From contig QCXZ01000003.1 of assembly GCA_025024175.1 (NCBI GenBank), forward strand, positions 13,489,621-13,553,620: 64,000 bases of DNA. Reading direction: 5' to 3'. The notes under the pieces are model-generated. The model worked only from the letters and a program-made list of their open reading frames with translations, did not search any database and was not told the DNA's origin. Shown here one piece after another: positions 47,640 through 56,370 of the stretch (the stretch's first letter is position 1; every line of letters begins with the position of its first letter). The position numbers and the translations under genes were made by a program. This DNA comes from Rhyzopertha dominica. Its lineage: Eukaryota > Arthropoda > Insecta > Coleoptera > Bostrichidae.

Positions 47640-48970
47640 TCAAAGGACTGTTCGCGCGTCACTATAGATTAAATGTAACGACGATCTCTTTTGTCAATTT
47701 TCTGTTGTTTTGTCTATTTGTAGTACTGGTCTTACATAGTACTTGATGGACCTTGGCCGGAATACTACGTGAAGATGCAGAATCATATTCAGACGCCATT
47801 GTTATGACTTGACCTACTTCAGGTATATGCTCCCTGCGTTTCATTTCCTTCTGCATGAAGTGTTCTTGAATTTTCACAATGTTTGGTAAGTCTGTAAATA
47901 TTTTTTACATGTTTTCTTCCATGGGTCTGCTTTTTCGAGGTCGACTCTTAGGAAAAGTTCAAGCTTCTTCAGGGACCTTACGTGCCTGTCAATCCTTTTG
48001 GAAAGGTTGTGGTGTTCTTTTTTTTTTGGAATGAAAATTTCCAAGGCTTAGTGTATGTTTTCTCTGTGGAGATGGTCTATCTGTTACACTCGAGAAAGAT
48101 CAATATCTCCAAGGATATGTGAATCAAATGGATATATACCAGTCTTCAAAAATCCTTTCATGATGTTGACCGACGCTTGTAAATATTTCTGAGCTATATC
48201 TTGTAACGTAATAGTTTCACCTAGATGATTGACTATAAAGTCGTCGCAAGCATGGTTGATATATGTATTGAAATGTTCATAGATGGAAACATTCAAGATT
48301 CCCTAATCTATGACTCGTGTGCGCTGGAGTTGTGAACAATATTATTTCGTTGCCTTTGTAGTCTGAGTACCGTTGGCGCAATGTAGCTCATACAGTTTTC
48401 GAGTCCAGAGAACTTTGTTGTCCTTCTTTCTCTTTACGAAAATATCAAATAAATCTCAAATCTCTCCGATGACACTAGAACGTGTCACAGCGTTAGGTCA
48501 CAGGGTTTCCGTAATCAAACACGTATTCGATGTAAGATAAGAACTAGTCCACATTCCCCTGATGTAGCTTTAGAGGCTTGATTCTCGCCTTTTCTAAATG
48601 ATTTTCCTACGCTTCTGAATCGTCTGCGCCCCAATCTCATCATAGTTATAGATTTCATTTGAGCCATACGGCATCCTTGTTAAAAGCATAAAATCTCGCA
48701 ATCCCCTACTGCATACATGTGTGGAAATTTCGGGTTTTTCTATAATTTACTCGTGCAGCGTCCAGTAGACAATTTGCTAAACCTTTTCCTTCGTCTTCAT
48801 AAAATGTTTGAGGAGACTGGTGTAAATTGTATCTCATCTTATTTTGAACTTGGCCACATACCTTCGGGTCGTCACCTTGCGTAATTTATGTTTTTTAGTA
48901 GTCGTTCTCAGCTTCTCACCCGCTACAACTTCTTTCCCGGCTTTCTTCAGTTAGTCGGCTAAAGCGGGAA
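47640..48970 (-). pseudogene. pogo/Tigger-like (DDE_1, Jerky-type) transposase pseudogene
   Basis: At 48296-48084 the minus strand reads with YEHFNTYINHACDDFIVNH, GETITLQDIAQ, NIMKGFLKTGIYPFDSHI and a following DRPSP. These match the C-terminal part of pogo/Tigger transposases (VFGPFKxYYNxACDDW, then NIMKGFxxTGIxPxNPxIF). Just upstream is TPAHTSHRL, the family's PPHTSHxLQPLD box. Further upstream, near 48840-48700, FYEDEGKGLANCLLDAARVNY resembles the helix-turn-helix segment before the catalytic domain. The catalytic Asp residues are not legible, and many stops are present. The frame at 47662-47877 may be the extreme C-terminus. Confidence 0.8.
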
Positions 48971-49094
48971 CTATGACGGTTTTCCTTTTTCATTAAAAAT
49001 GCATCCTACAAATTCAATTTTACAACAGTGAACAAAATAAATATTAAACTACATTTAAAATGCATGTCTGTGCTATGCTGTCTGCACCGCAACC

Positions 49095-49142
49095 AACTAC
49101 AGACAGATCTGTTGCGCTATTATATAGTTCGACAGTGTAGTT
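49095..49142 (-). ncRNA. Hammerhead-like core, unit A
   Basis: Minus strand: AACTACA, CTGTCGA, ACTAT-ATA-ATAGC, GCAA, CAGATCTG, TC, TGTAGTT. Helix I is 7 perfect pairs and helix III is CAGA/UCTG. Core changes are A6 to U and A13 to C, at different positions from the other two copies. Confidence 0.55.
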
Positions 49143-49165
49143 CTATGCCATGTTGTATGCACTAG

Positions 49166-49210
49166 ACACTGACGAGCTGTAATAACAGCGAAGCAGAACT
49201 GTCTGTAGTT
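49166..49210 (+). ncRNA. Hammerhead-like core, unit B
   Basis: Plus strand: ACA, CTGACGA, GCTGT-AATA-ACAGC, GAAG, CAG-AA-CTG, TC, TGTAGTT. CUGACGA is intact and helix II is 5 perfect pairs. The only core change is A15.1 to G, which can still wobble with U16.1. Helix I is reduced to 3 pairs by a deletion of about 9 nt on its 5' side. Cleavage would fall after 49203. Confidence 0.55.
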
Positions 49211-49248
49211 GATTGTGGGCCAGACAGCATATCATACACATGAATTTA

Positions 49249-51130
49249 ATGTATTTCTTAAAAAGAGCCGTTGGGCCTCCTACATTGCCATCTACTTTTT
49301 TATTAAACTACACTTGATGCAGACTTTATGTATGTGCTTTGTCCCTTTAAAAAACACAATCTAACATACTATTTTTCTGTAAAATATTTCCACCTACTTT
49401 TTCAAAATGAATAACAATTTTCCAAGAAACACGAAGTTGGTTAATTACCGAATGTTGTCTTTACGAGGAAGTTGTATCGGCGGCTACAAATAACAATAGT
49501 GTTGCCAATTTCAGCTCACTTTCACACATTTGTCTCACTCTCCCTTAGGTATATTTTACACAAGTTCTGCAAAATTTGTTGTGCTTTTTTATGCATACGT
49601 TTCAAAGCAATCATCGTTGCTATATTTCCATTCACGATACCATATTCCTTTCACTGGCAATTTGGCGGGCTCCGTGAAGAAGAATTAATTTCGCTGACAT
49701 TTATTGGCAATATTTTATTTTGGTGCAGCGGCAAAACCACGGACAATTTGGATTTTAAGACATAAAGCTGTCGGTCTGTAGCGAAATTTTTATCCCACGC
49801 TGCTGTCGACACGTCAGTCTGCCAAAAAACGCGGTATGCAACGCACCAGACATTCACATTGCCAAATTAACGTTGGGACACCAGCAAATTATGCACAGTT
49901 ATTAATTCCAGTTATTTCTGGCCTTGTTGTTTGTATTAAGCTAAGATAGAACAGGTGATGGTTTTACGGGAAAAAATTGAGTCTTTGGGTATTACCATAG
50001 ATTGTTATAGTAATAATCTACATTTTAAAAAAATCTGTTTGTTTTGCTGTGAAGAATAATTGTTCGTGTCAGCATTGGGTTAGTTCTGTTGCAAGTAGGC
50101 ACAATTCTGTTTTTATATACGTAAGGAGATTACGATGCATTCTTAATACAACTATTCGTTCATGATACAAAATACGTTGATACATACCAAAGTACTATAT
50201 TTTGGTCGTAGTTATTTCTAGACACATGTACTTCATGACATTGGTTTAATTAAGAATACACCAAGAACCACTTGAAAACAATGCGGAATGTACAGATAAA
50301 TAAATATGTGTATACGTAAAAGTATATTAACTACTTTCATGTAATAGTCATTCTTGCAGCATTACAATAGCTATAATGTTCCCAAAACTTTTAATTGATA
50401 TCTTAATGTAAATATTTTTTAATCGAGCATTTTACTCTGTTTTGAATTAAATCAATATATTTGCTACAAGAAAATTAAAATAACGAAGGTACTGCTCATA
50501 ATTATCGCTTTTTTATTTAAAAACTGTGGTACTGGAAGAGTGTAAATGCGTGGTATTGTAAATTTGGGATTTATTGTTGGATTCCTTTTTTAGATTTAGA
50601 TTCACAACTTGTATATAATCATCTAGATAAGCATGTACGTTTGTTACGCTTCTTCATACCTTTGGCAGCGTGTTTAGGATTTAAAAGGTTACAGTACTAT
50701 AGAAAAAATATATTTAATTTGCATGTATCGTTGTAGCTCTCAAAGAATATCGCGCCCAACATCAGAGAAAACGTGGTAAACGCTCAAAAATAAATTCAGA
50801 CATGGGATTCTGCTCTTTTAGGTGCTAAATTATAACACTTCACTCCAATTGCAGACCAAAAAAGCATGTATGGTTTTACAACTATGTTGCGAGGGTAAGG
50901 AGGCAATTTACACACCCACATTTGCGCGACTTTGTATAAGTGACTCGCTGAAAGCTTGACTATAAAAAAAATCACGAATCACACATTATGTGGGGGTGAA
51001 TCACTACCACTACATGAAGCAATATGAGGAAAAATAAGAATCTTTGACACGATCAACAAAGGAAAATAAATAACTGTGATAAGATGTATACCGATGTGTA
51101 TTTTTCATATTTTATTTTGCTCGTGTAAAA
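49249..51130. other. Non-coding stretch, no gene seen
   Basis: The minus-strand frame 49651-49857 overlaps a segment richer in G+C but has no recognised domain. Nothing else is supported. Confidence 0.35.
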
Positions 51131-51172
51131 TTATCCTGATGAAGCCCAAATAATAGGGCTGAGATGTTGAAA
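51131..51172 (+). ncRNA. Degenerate hammerhead-like motif
   Basis: CTGATGA is followed by a perfect 5-bp hairpin AGCCC/GGGCT, then GAGA in place of GAAA, then TGTT and GAAAAATAAAG. The order matches Penelope-type and retrozyme-type hammerheads (GAAACGTT then an A-rich tract), with one core change and a weak helix I. It is probably an inactive remnant. Confidence 0.4.
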
Positions 51173-51415
51173 AATAAAGAGTTGAATTAATGAATATGAA
51201 ACCAAAAACCCGCCATACAATACTAAACAATATCAATATGAAATACCAAATGTTAATTACCCATTAAAAGATCAAAACGGTTACGTACATTTTTCCATAT
51301 TTTACATTTTGTACGTTTACGTATTCAAATATTATAGCGCAAGACACTGAATTCTTCTTGGGAATTCTATTAAAATAATGTNGGCCGAAAAAGTATATGC
51401 ACTTTTGAGGCTTAC

Positions 51416-51515
51416 GTAATCAAAGTTGGGAGGCCACCAGGTCTTTTTTCCAGTACTGTAACCATCACCGACATATTGGAAAGAAATCTCTGGATATTTC
51501 TTTTTGTGTATTTGC
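51416..51515 (-). CDS. Candidate internal coding exon (100 bp), unknown gene
   Basis: On the minus strand an open segment lies between the acceptor TATTTGAACAG and the donor GTAAGC. It begins with one base completing a codon and ends in phase 0. It reads KKKYPEISFQYVGDG followed by KKTWWPPNFDY, a composition rich in aromatic residues and unlike chance translation of AT-rich DNA. The exon is richer in G+C than its flanks. I do not recognise the family. A 5' splice donor with a promoter lies about 0.7-0.8 kb upstream on the same strand (52182-52344), but an exon with the start codon is still missing between them. Confidence 0.4.
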
Positions 51516-51589
51516 CTGTTCAAATATAAAGCAGTAACAAAGAATGCCACGCTAAAAATAAGCACTTATCAAAACCTGCGCGGATAGAA

Positions 51590-51850
51590 CTTGATAGATT
51601 TCTGAGAATAGATATATTTATTTTTAACCAGTTTATTGGAAGTGAAGCCTTCCCATGTCAACTTATTATCAATACGTACACCCAGATACCTAGCAAAGTC
51701 GAAAATAACATCAACATGCAAGAAGTGAAAATTAATTTATGCATAAGTCTGCGGGTCTACAACTGTAAAGTCATACTCCTTATCCATGTTCACATATGTA
51801 AGTTACAGAAACTAAAAGACCTTTTTTGTAGTAACATTGCATTTCGCCCA
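51590..51850 (-). pseudogene. LINE reverse-transcriptase fragment (thumb region)
   Basis: The minus strand contains ARYLGVRIDNKLTWEG, the signature that follows the RT palm in Jockey/CR1-type non-LTR elements (YLGVxIDxKLTWxxH). Only about 60-80 codons can be followed before stops. The catalytic YADD box is not in the fragment. It is a dead insertion. Confidence 0.75.
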
Positions 51851-52181
51851 AAAATACCAAGTTGGTGCAGGTGCAATTGCGAGTACTAAGTAATTGCCTT
51901 TATAAGGATCAACTCACAAGATAATTGAAAATGAATCTCTTATTTATATCTACGATAAATTTAACTGCCTTCACAGTTCTAAGCATGTACAATTACCAGA
52001 TTGCCTTCGTGGGCGTTTTATTACAGTCCACTCTCGCATAACAGAATTGCAGCTTATGTCACACATCCATAACCAATGAATTTAGAAAAAAACGATTGAT
52101 TAAGTGCTAAACTAAAATATGCTCCACTCCTCTATTATCAATCTACTGATTATAAAGATGCGTGATCAGGTAGTTACTTAC

Positions 52182-52344
52182 TCGCCGTGGTGCAAAGAAA
52201 GATCACAAATATTTATTTTTTATACTATTAGGTCCACAATTGCAAAAAAAACCAATAGGAGGCGGCTCGCCGCGAGCAGCTCACGACCAGTTCGTACGAC
52301 ACGACGCTTCAAATACCGTCCAAATATAGCGAAACACCTTTATA
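52182..52344 (-). promoter_or_regulatory. CpG-rich TATA promoter with 5' exon and splice donor
   Basis: On the minus strand TATAAAG at 52344-52338 is followed by a strongly CpG-rich segment (about eleven CpG in 50 bp around 52260-52310). A strong splice donor, GGCGA then GTAAGT, follows after 52182. The implied first exon of about 130 nt has no ATG and would be 5' untranslated. An ATTGG (inverted CCAAT) motif lies inside the exon, not upstream, so it may instead serve a plus-strand promoter. The nearest downstream coding candidate is the exon at 51515-51416. Confidence 0.4.
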
Positions 52345-53157
52345 CTAACTATAGTGCGCGCCAGGAAAGAAGTTGGATCTTAGGAATGTAACATCTTCCA
52401 CAATTTGAACGGAGCGAATGGAATGGGTGTGGCGAGTTAATAAATTTATTCGCCGCGCTAGACTGAAATGTTAACGTCTAAAGCCCATTATTGCAATAAT
52501 TACGCCCTTAAATAAATATAGATCAAATTACACGATAAACTAAATAGCTACACTTATTTGAGGTCGACCCCATACATAACGCGTTTTTTGATATAATAAT
52601 TTCAAGATGTTGAAATGTATTATAAATAATTTCTGTCTAGTAAACGGAAATTATTAATTTTCCAGTCATTATCTAGAAACTGTGAAACGCTGAAGACCCA
52701 TGCTTAATGTTTTTTTTTATATTCTCAGCAAGCCCTTTTGTTAATATAGAATTTTCCCATTTATAACTGAAAATGTCCATTTAGTAAGTGTAAGTTGTTA
52801 ATTTACCAGATAAAATAAAAACATTTACTGAAAATGTTTAAAAGAGAAACATTATGCATGGCGGTTCAGCATTCAGCGCTTACATATGTTCACGTTTAAG
52901 TTCGCACAAAACAACCTAACCCCCAACCATGCTGGGACCGGTTGAATTAGTTATAATATGCAAACTCCAGGATAGCCACAATAATGCGACAAATGACACG
53001 CTACATCCCTTTGATGACCACCACCCGAGCTATCGTCTGATGCTCTAATGTCTAACGTCATTCGTAACGACAATAAGAAATTGGCGCGTGAAGTAGTGGC
53101 TATACCTGTGTTTAATGTCAACTAGCGTGATAATTAACGGCATTGGACGTTATTGGG

Positions 53158-53239
53158 CTATTTATACCCCCATAGAAAATTCCAGAAAGCGACACCTTCT
53201 AGACGCCATGGAAACTTCGCAAAGTAGAATCTTCTGGAG
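53158..53239 (-). promoter_or_regulatory. Heat-shock type promoter: HSE cluster plus TATA box
   Basis: On the minus strand a consensus TATAAATAG lies at 53166-53158. Just upstream are heat-shock factor binding units: GAAAATTCCAGAA at 53175-53187 (a perfect three-unit GAAnnTTCnnGAA), TTCTAGAC at 53197-53204 (partial), GAAACTTC at 53211-53218 and GAATCTTCTGGAG at 53227-53239. Spacing and order match heat-shock gene promoters. Transcription would start near 53135 and run leftward. No long open frame follows within 1 kb, so the product may be spliced, non-coding, or lost. Confidence 0.6.
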
Positions 53240-53514
53240 AGAATCAATCTCGGTATCGACGTTCGCTTGCAGCTAGGATCACTACTTGCAGTGTCCTACT
53301 ACACCGCATATAGACGCCTACATCTCCCTTCCACAGATAGCGTTAATCCCCAACACTCCGTTTAAATTCGTAACCACACATTACTTTGCTGGTTTCTTTA
53401 CCAAAACGTGATTGGTCTAGAAAGAGGTAGACACCGTAGATAAACCCTCTAACAGCCTGAGGTACGTTATTTTTTTTCTGTGAAATAATAATCTTAAGGG
53501 TTATTTACAACATT

Positions 53515-53750
53515 CTATTGTGTTTTGCACTTATCTGAGCATACTTCGCAGCATTTCGGTATTAACGCAAAACCTTCTCGATTATTCGCTGTGGGCTCGC
53601 TGGACCTAGGACCTTTCACCTTTGGGACAGTACCTTGGTTTTTGACACTTTCTGGCAGTAATACCTGTAGGAAAAGCACATTAACTAGGGATAGAAACCT
53701 GGTAAACCACAAAGTAACTTACCTGAGCAGCACCTACAAGCAAGGTCAGA
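53515..53750 (-). CDS. Candidate 3' end of a small secreted Cys-containing protein
   Basis: Two minus-strand pieces (53750-53723 and 53664-53515) join through a 58-bp intron with a strong donor (CAG then GTAAGT) and a strong acceptor (TTTTCCTACAG). The joined reading begins LTLLVGAAQVLLPES, like the core and cleavage region of a signal peptide. It continues as a basic, Pro-rich stretch and ends IPKCCEVCSDKCKTQ with four cysteines before TAG. The start codon must lie in an exon further right that I did not find; the 28-nt piece needs an upstream exon ending in phase 2. The family is not recognised. A CCxVC ending recalls VWC-type domains, but that is too little for a call. Confidence 0.4.
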
Positions 53751-56370
53751 CTTTTCCGTTACTTTGATGCGTTTGCTTTAATAAATGAATTTGTAGATTC
53801 CGTGCGGTTCCTTGTCATAACTCCGATCTTTTGTAATATTATTATTTACGTTATAGGTATTTCGGGTAGTAACGGTGAAATTTACACTCATGATTTTGTA
53901 AAAAATAAAAAAAAATTAGATAAAAATACTAAATTCTTACTAGTGTTATTAAAGATACTCGTATATAATTGCATTGTATTGAATAATTTTATTATTGGGT
54001 TCTTGTGTAAAAATACTACTAGAAATTTGTGACACCAATAAAGGTACTGGTATATCGTTCTAGCCAGTCGCGATTACAGTGCCCGGTGACTTATAGACAT
54101 TCTTGTAGATAATTTGTGCTGTTAGTTTTTTTGTAACTTAAGATATTCTAGCGTTTATTTTCGTGGGCTAGTGAAAGACTGCTTAGGGGTTGGTAGCATA
54201 TAGTACTTTAGGGTGTAGTTATGGGTTTTCGACTTCTTGGCGCCTTCTGATTTATTTTTGTTTTTTTTATCTAGTTCACCTATCTAATGCATGACGAAAT
54301 TGAGCTATCGAATCAATAAATTCTCATCAATAGTTCGAAATGTTGATCACAGATTTTGATATGAGGCCAAGGCTTGCACACGCAAGTCTAGTCATTTACA
54401 AGGGTGCCTATATCTGCACACAAAAGGAACACAACCATTAACCGCCTTTACCTTCCTAGAAACAACAAAACGGATTCTCGAGTTCCGAAACATCTGGTAA
54501 CAATAAACCTCTGGTTAAGTGCCTTGTATACCTTCTGGTACTTGCAGTATTAACAAAATTTAGGCTAAGTATACCATTTTGCTACAGGATGCCAAAAATT
54601 TCAAAGAAATAAGTCATGCAATCGTTGTCTATACTTCCTAAAATCTGACTCATATCTGTTACTGCATGGCACCCACAAAGCTGACAGCGCTATCCATAAA
54701 ATGTTGGCCGACTCATCCCTGTCATTCCGTTTCGTAATATTCCCGGTATCGCATCCCGCTTTTTCCTGTTAATTATGCCGACAAGGTGTGCCGGCGTGCT
54801 GATGCCAATTTGCGAGGGCGTGAGGAGGACCTGTCGCTATATCCATTAGTCCCGATCCTATTTTCGGGCGCCTATCAAGTCGTTCGGGATTGATTGTGTA
54901 TTTGGATATACCCCGCGAACGCATACGTCGATGGCCCTAGCAAACGTTTATCATCCCGAATATGACGTTGACAAATTCCTGAGCGACCCGTATTTAAACG
55001 GATGAGACCCTTAAAGGAGTTTGGTAATGGAGCAGATTGATTGAGAGGGTGGGAAATACTTGCATTATTATAGAGCACCTGCATCCGGGTGGAATCGGCT
55101 GCTTGCTTGTTCGACAAATAACTGACGTATTGCTTGCAAGCGGATAAAATGCGGATTTGTCTTGTTTGTTTACTGCCTTTTTATGAAAAAGGTAAAATAA
55201 ACAATCCACAATATCCGCACCGATATCAGGAAAATACTGTATTGATCCGTTTCGTATTCAACATATCGCTATTCCCAGAACTTATTTTTGTTATTGGCTG
55301 TTTTTTTGCACTTGTATATGAAAAGAGTTATCTGACCAGTTTTTTTGGACTAGTTGCTTGAAATGTGTCATGATTTTGTTAAGCTTTAGGGCATAATTCG
55401 CCCACATTTGTTCAGACCTTATGATACATAAAATGGTTTCCTTACGTCGCTCTTTATGGGCCATATTGAGAATATCGTTAATGAGACACCTAGCGGTGGC
55501 TTTACGAACCACGACTTGGGTTGGTATAGTCTGTAAGAAAAGAAACCTCCAATTGCCTGGTAATTTATTGAAAATCGGTACTCAAACTACGGCGTAGGTT
55601 GGTACGGTCGGTAAGTACGGAAACCTACACTGCCGATTAGATAACTACGGGTACGGATAACTCCACTATGGATACCGAACAAACGATTCGGAAACGTCCC
55701 TGTTCTTGCCGGTGAATTCAAGTTGTTGCGGATGGCTGATAGGTGGCGCCACATGTTAAATATATGATTTTTTTAATAGGTTGGGCACAATATGACACTA
55801 TTTCCTGTTTACTGGGTAAACGTTAAGTTTTATTTTCATTCCAAGTAATAAAACTACAAATACCAACCAGTGAGTTTCTTGTGATAAGTATAAAATTACC
55901 GTATAATAGAACAAGTAACAATTAAAAAGCTTATGTACTACCCACACATTTCTGTTTGTCTTTTCTAAGCGAATAAAATGTCGTCAAATCGTCATACACC
56001 ACTTGTAAAATAATGCAAACTGCAATTTATGGCTAGTAATTAAGATTTTAAATATGAAAAATAACATAATTTTGGTTTACGCTCTTATGGTTCTCTCTAA
56101 TAAATAATACGGCCGAAGTTTTCGGACCAAGATGGTTTTGTGAATCATCGGACGTATTGTGCGTTATTGTAATTATGGGTAGTCTGAAAATTACTGCATC
56201 GGATCGCTTAAACCCGAAAGTCTACGCCTTTTATTATAGAACATATCGATATCCATGCAACTGGTTAACTTGCCTAATCGAAGGTTGAAATACCCGCATG
56301 ATGGAAGAGTATAAATTACATAAAGAGAAATATTTGTTATTTGCAAAACAAGTTCCACGAAATGCATAAT
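53751..56370. other. Non-coding stretch with a GC-richer block
   Basis: About 54660-55130 is richer in G+C and CpG. It has overlapping minus-strand frames (54875-55117 and 54994-55209) without recognised domains; a conserved regulatory block is as likely as a gene. The minus-strand frame 55291-55512 is also unassigned. Confidence 0.3.
55455..55680 (-). repeat. Dispersed repeat R1, copy 3 (inverted)
   Basis: On the minus strand it reads CTATACCAACC, then CGTAAAGCCACCGCTAGG, matching the R1 core at 4060-4350. A second CCAACCTACGCCG unit lies upstream on that strand. Confidence 0.5.

Larger units (their letters stand above)
49056..49248. mobile_element. Two compact hammerhead units joined head to head
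   Basis: Unit B (49142-49248, plus) runs in the same direction as the 26400-26514 element and covers nearly all of it. Unit A (49056-49141, minus) is an inverted copy containing the tail and helix I side. They meet at 49141-49142, so the whole forms a palindrome-like composite. Outer ends read tacatttaaaatgcatgt and, inverted, tacattaaattcatgtg. No transposase is encoded. The units differ from each other and from the 26.4-kb copy at many positions, so they are old. Confidence 0.65.

Noticed and set aside
53515..53712. Continuous minus-strand frame starting MWFTRF with an apparent signal peptide
   Set aside because: The N-terminal part is the translated 58-bp intron. Strong donor and acceptor sites support the spliced reading instead.
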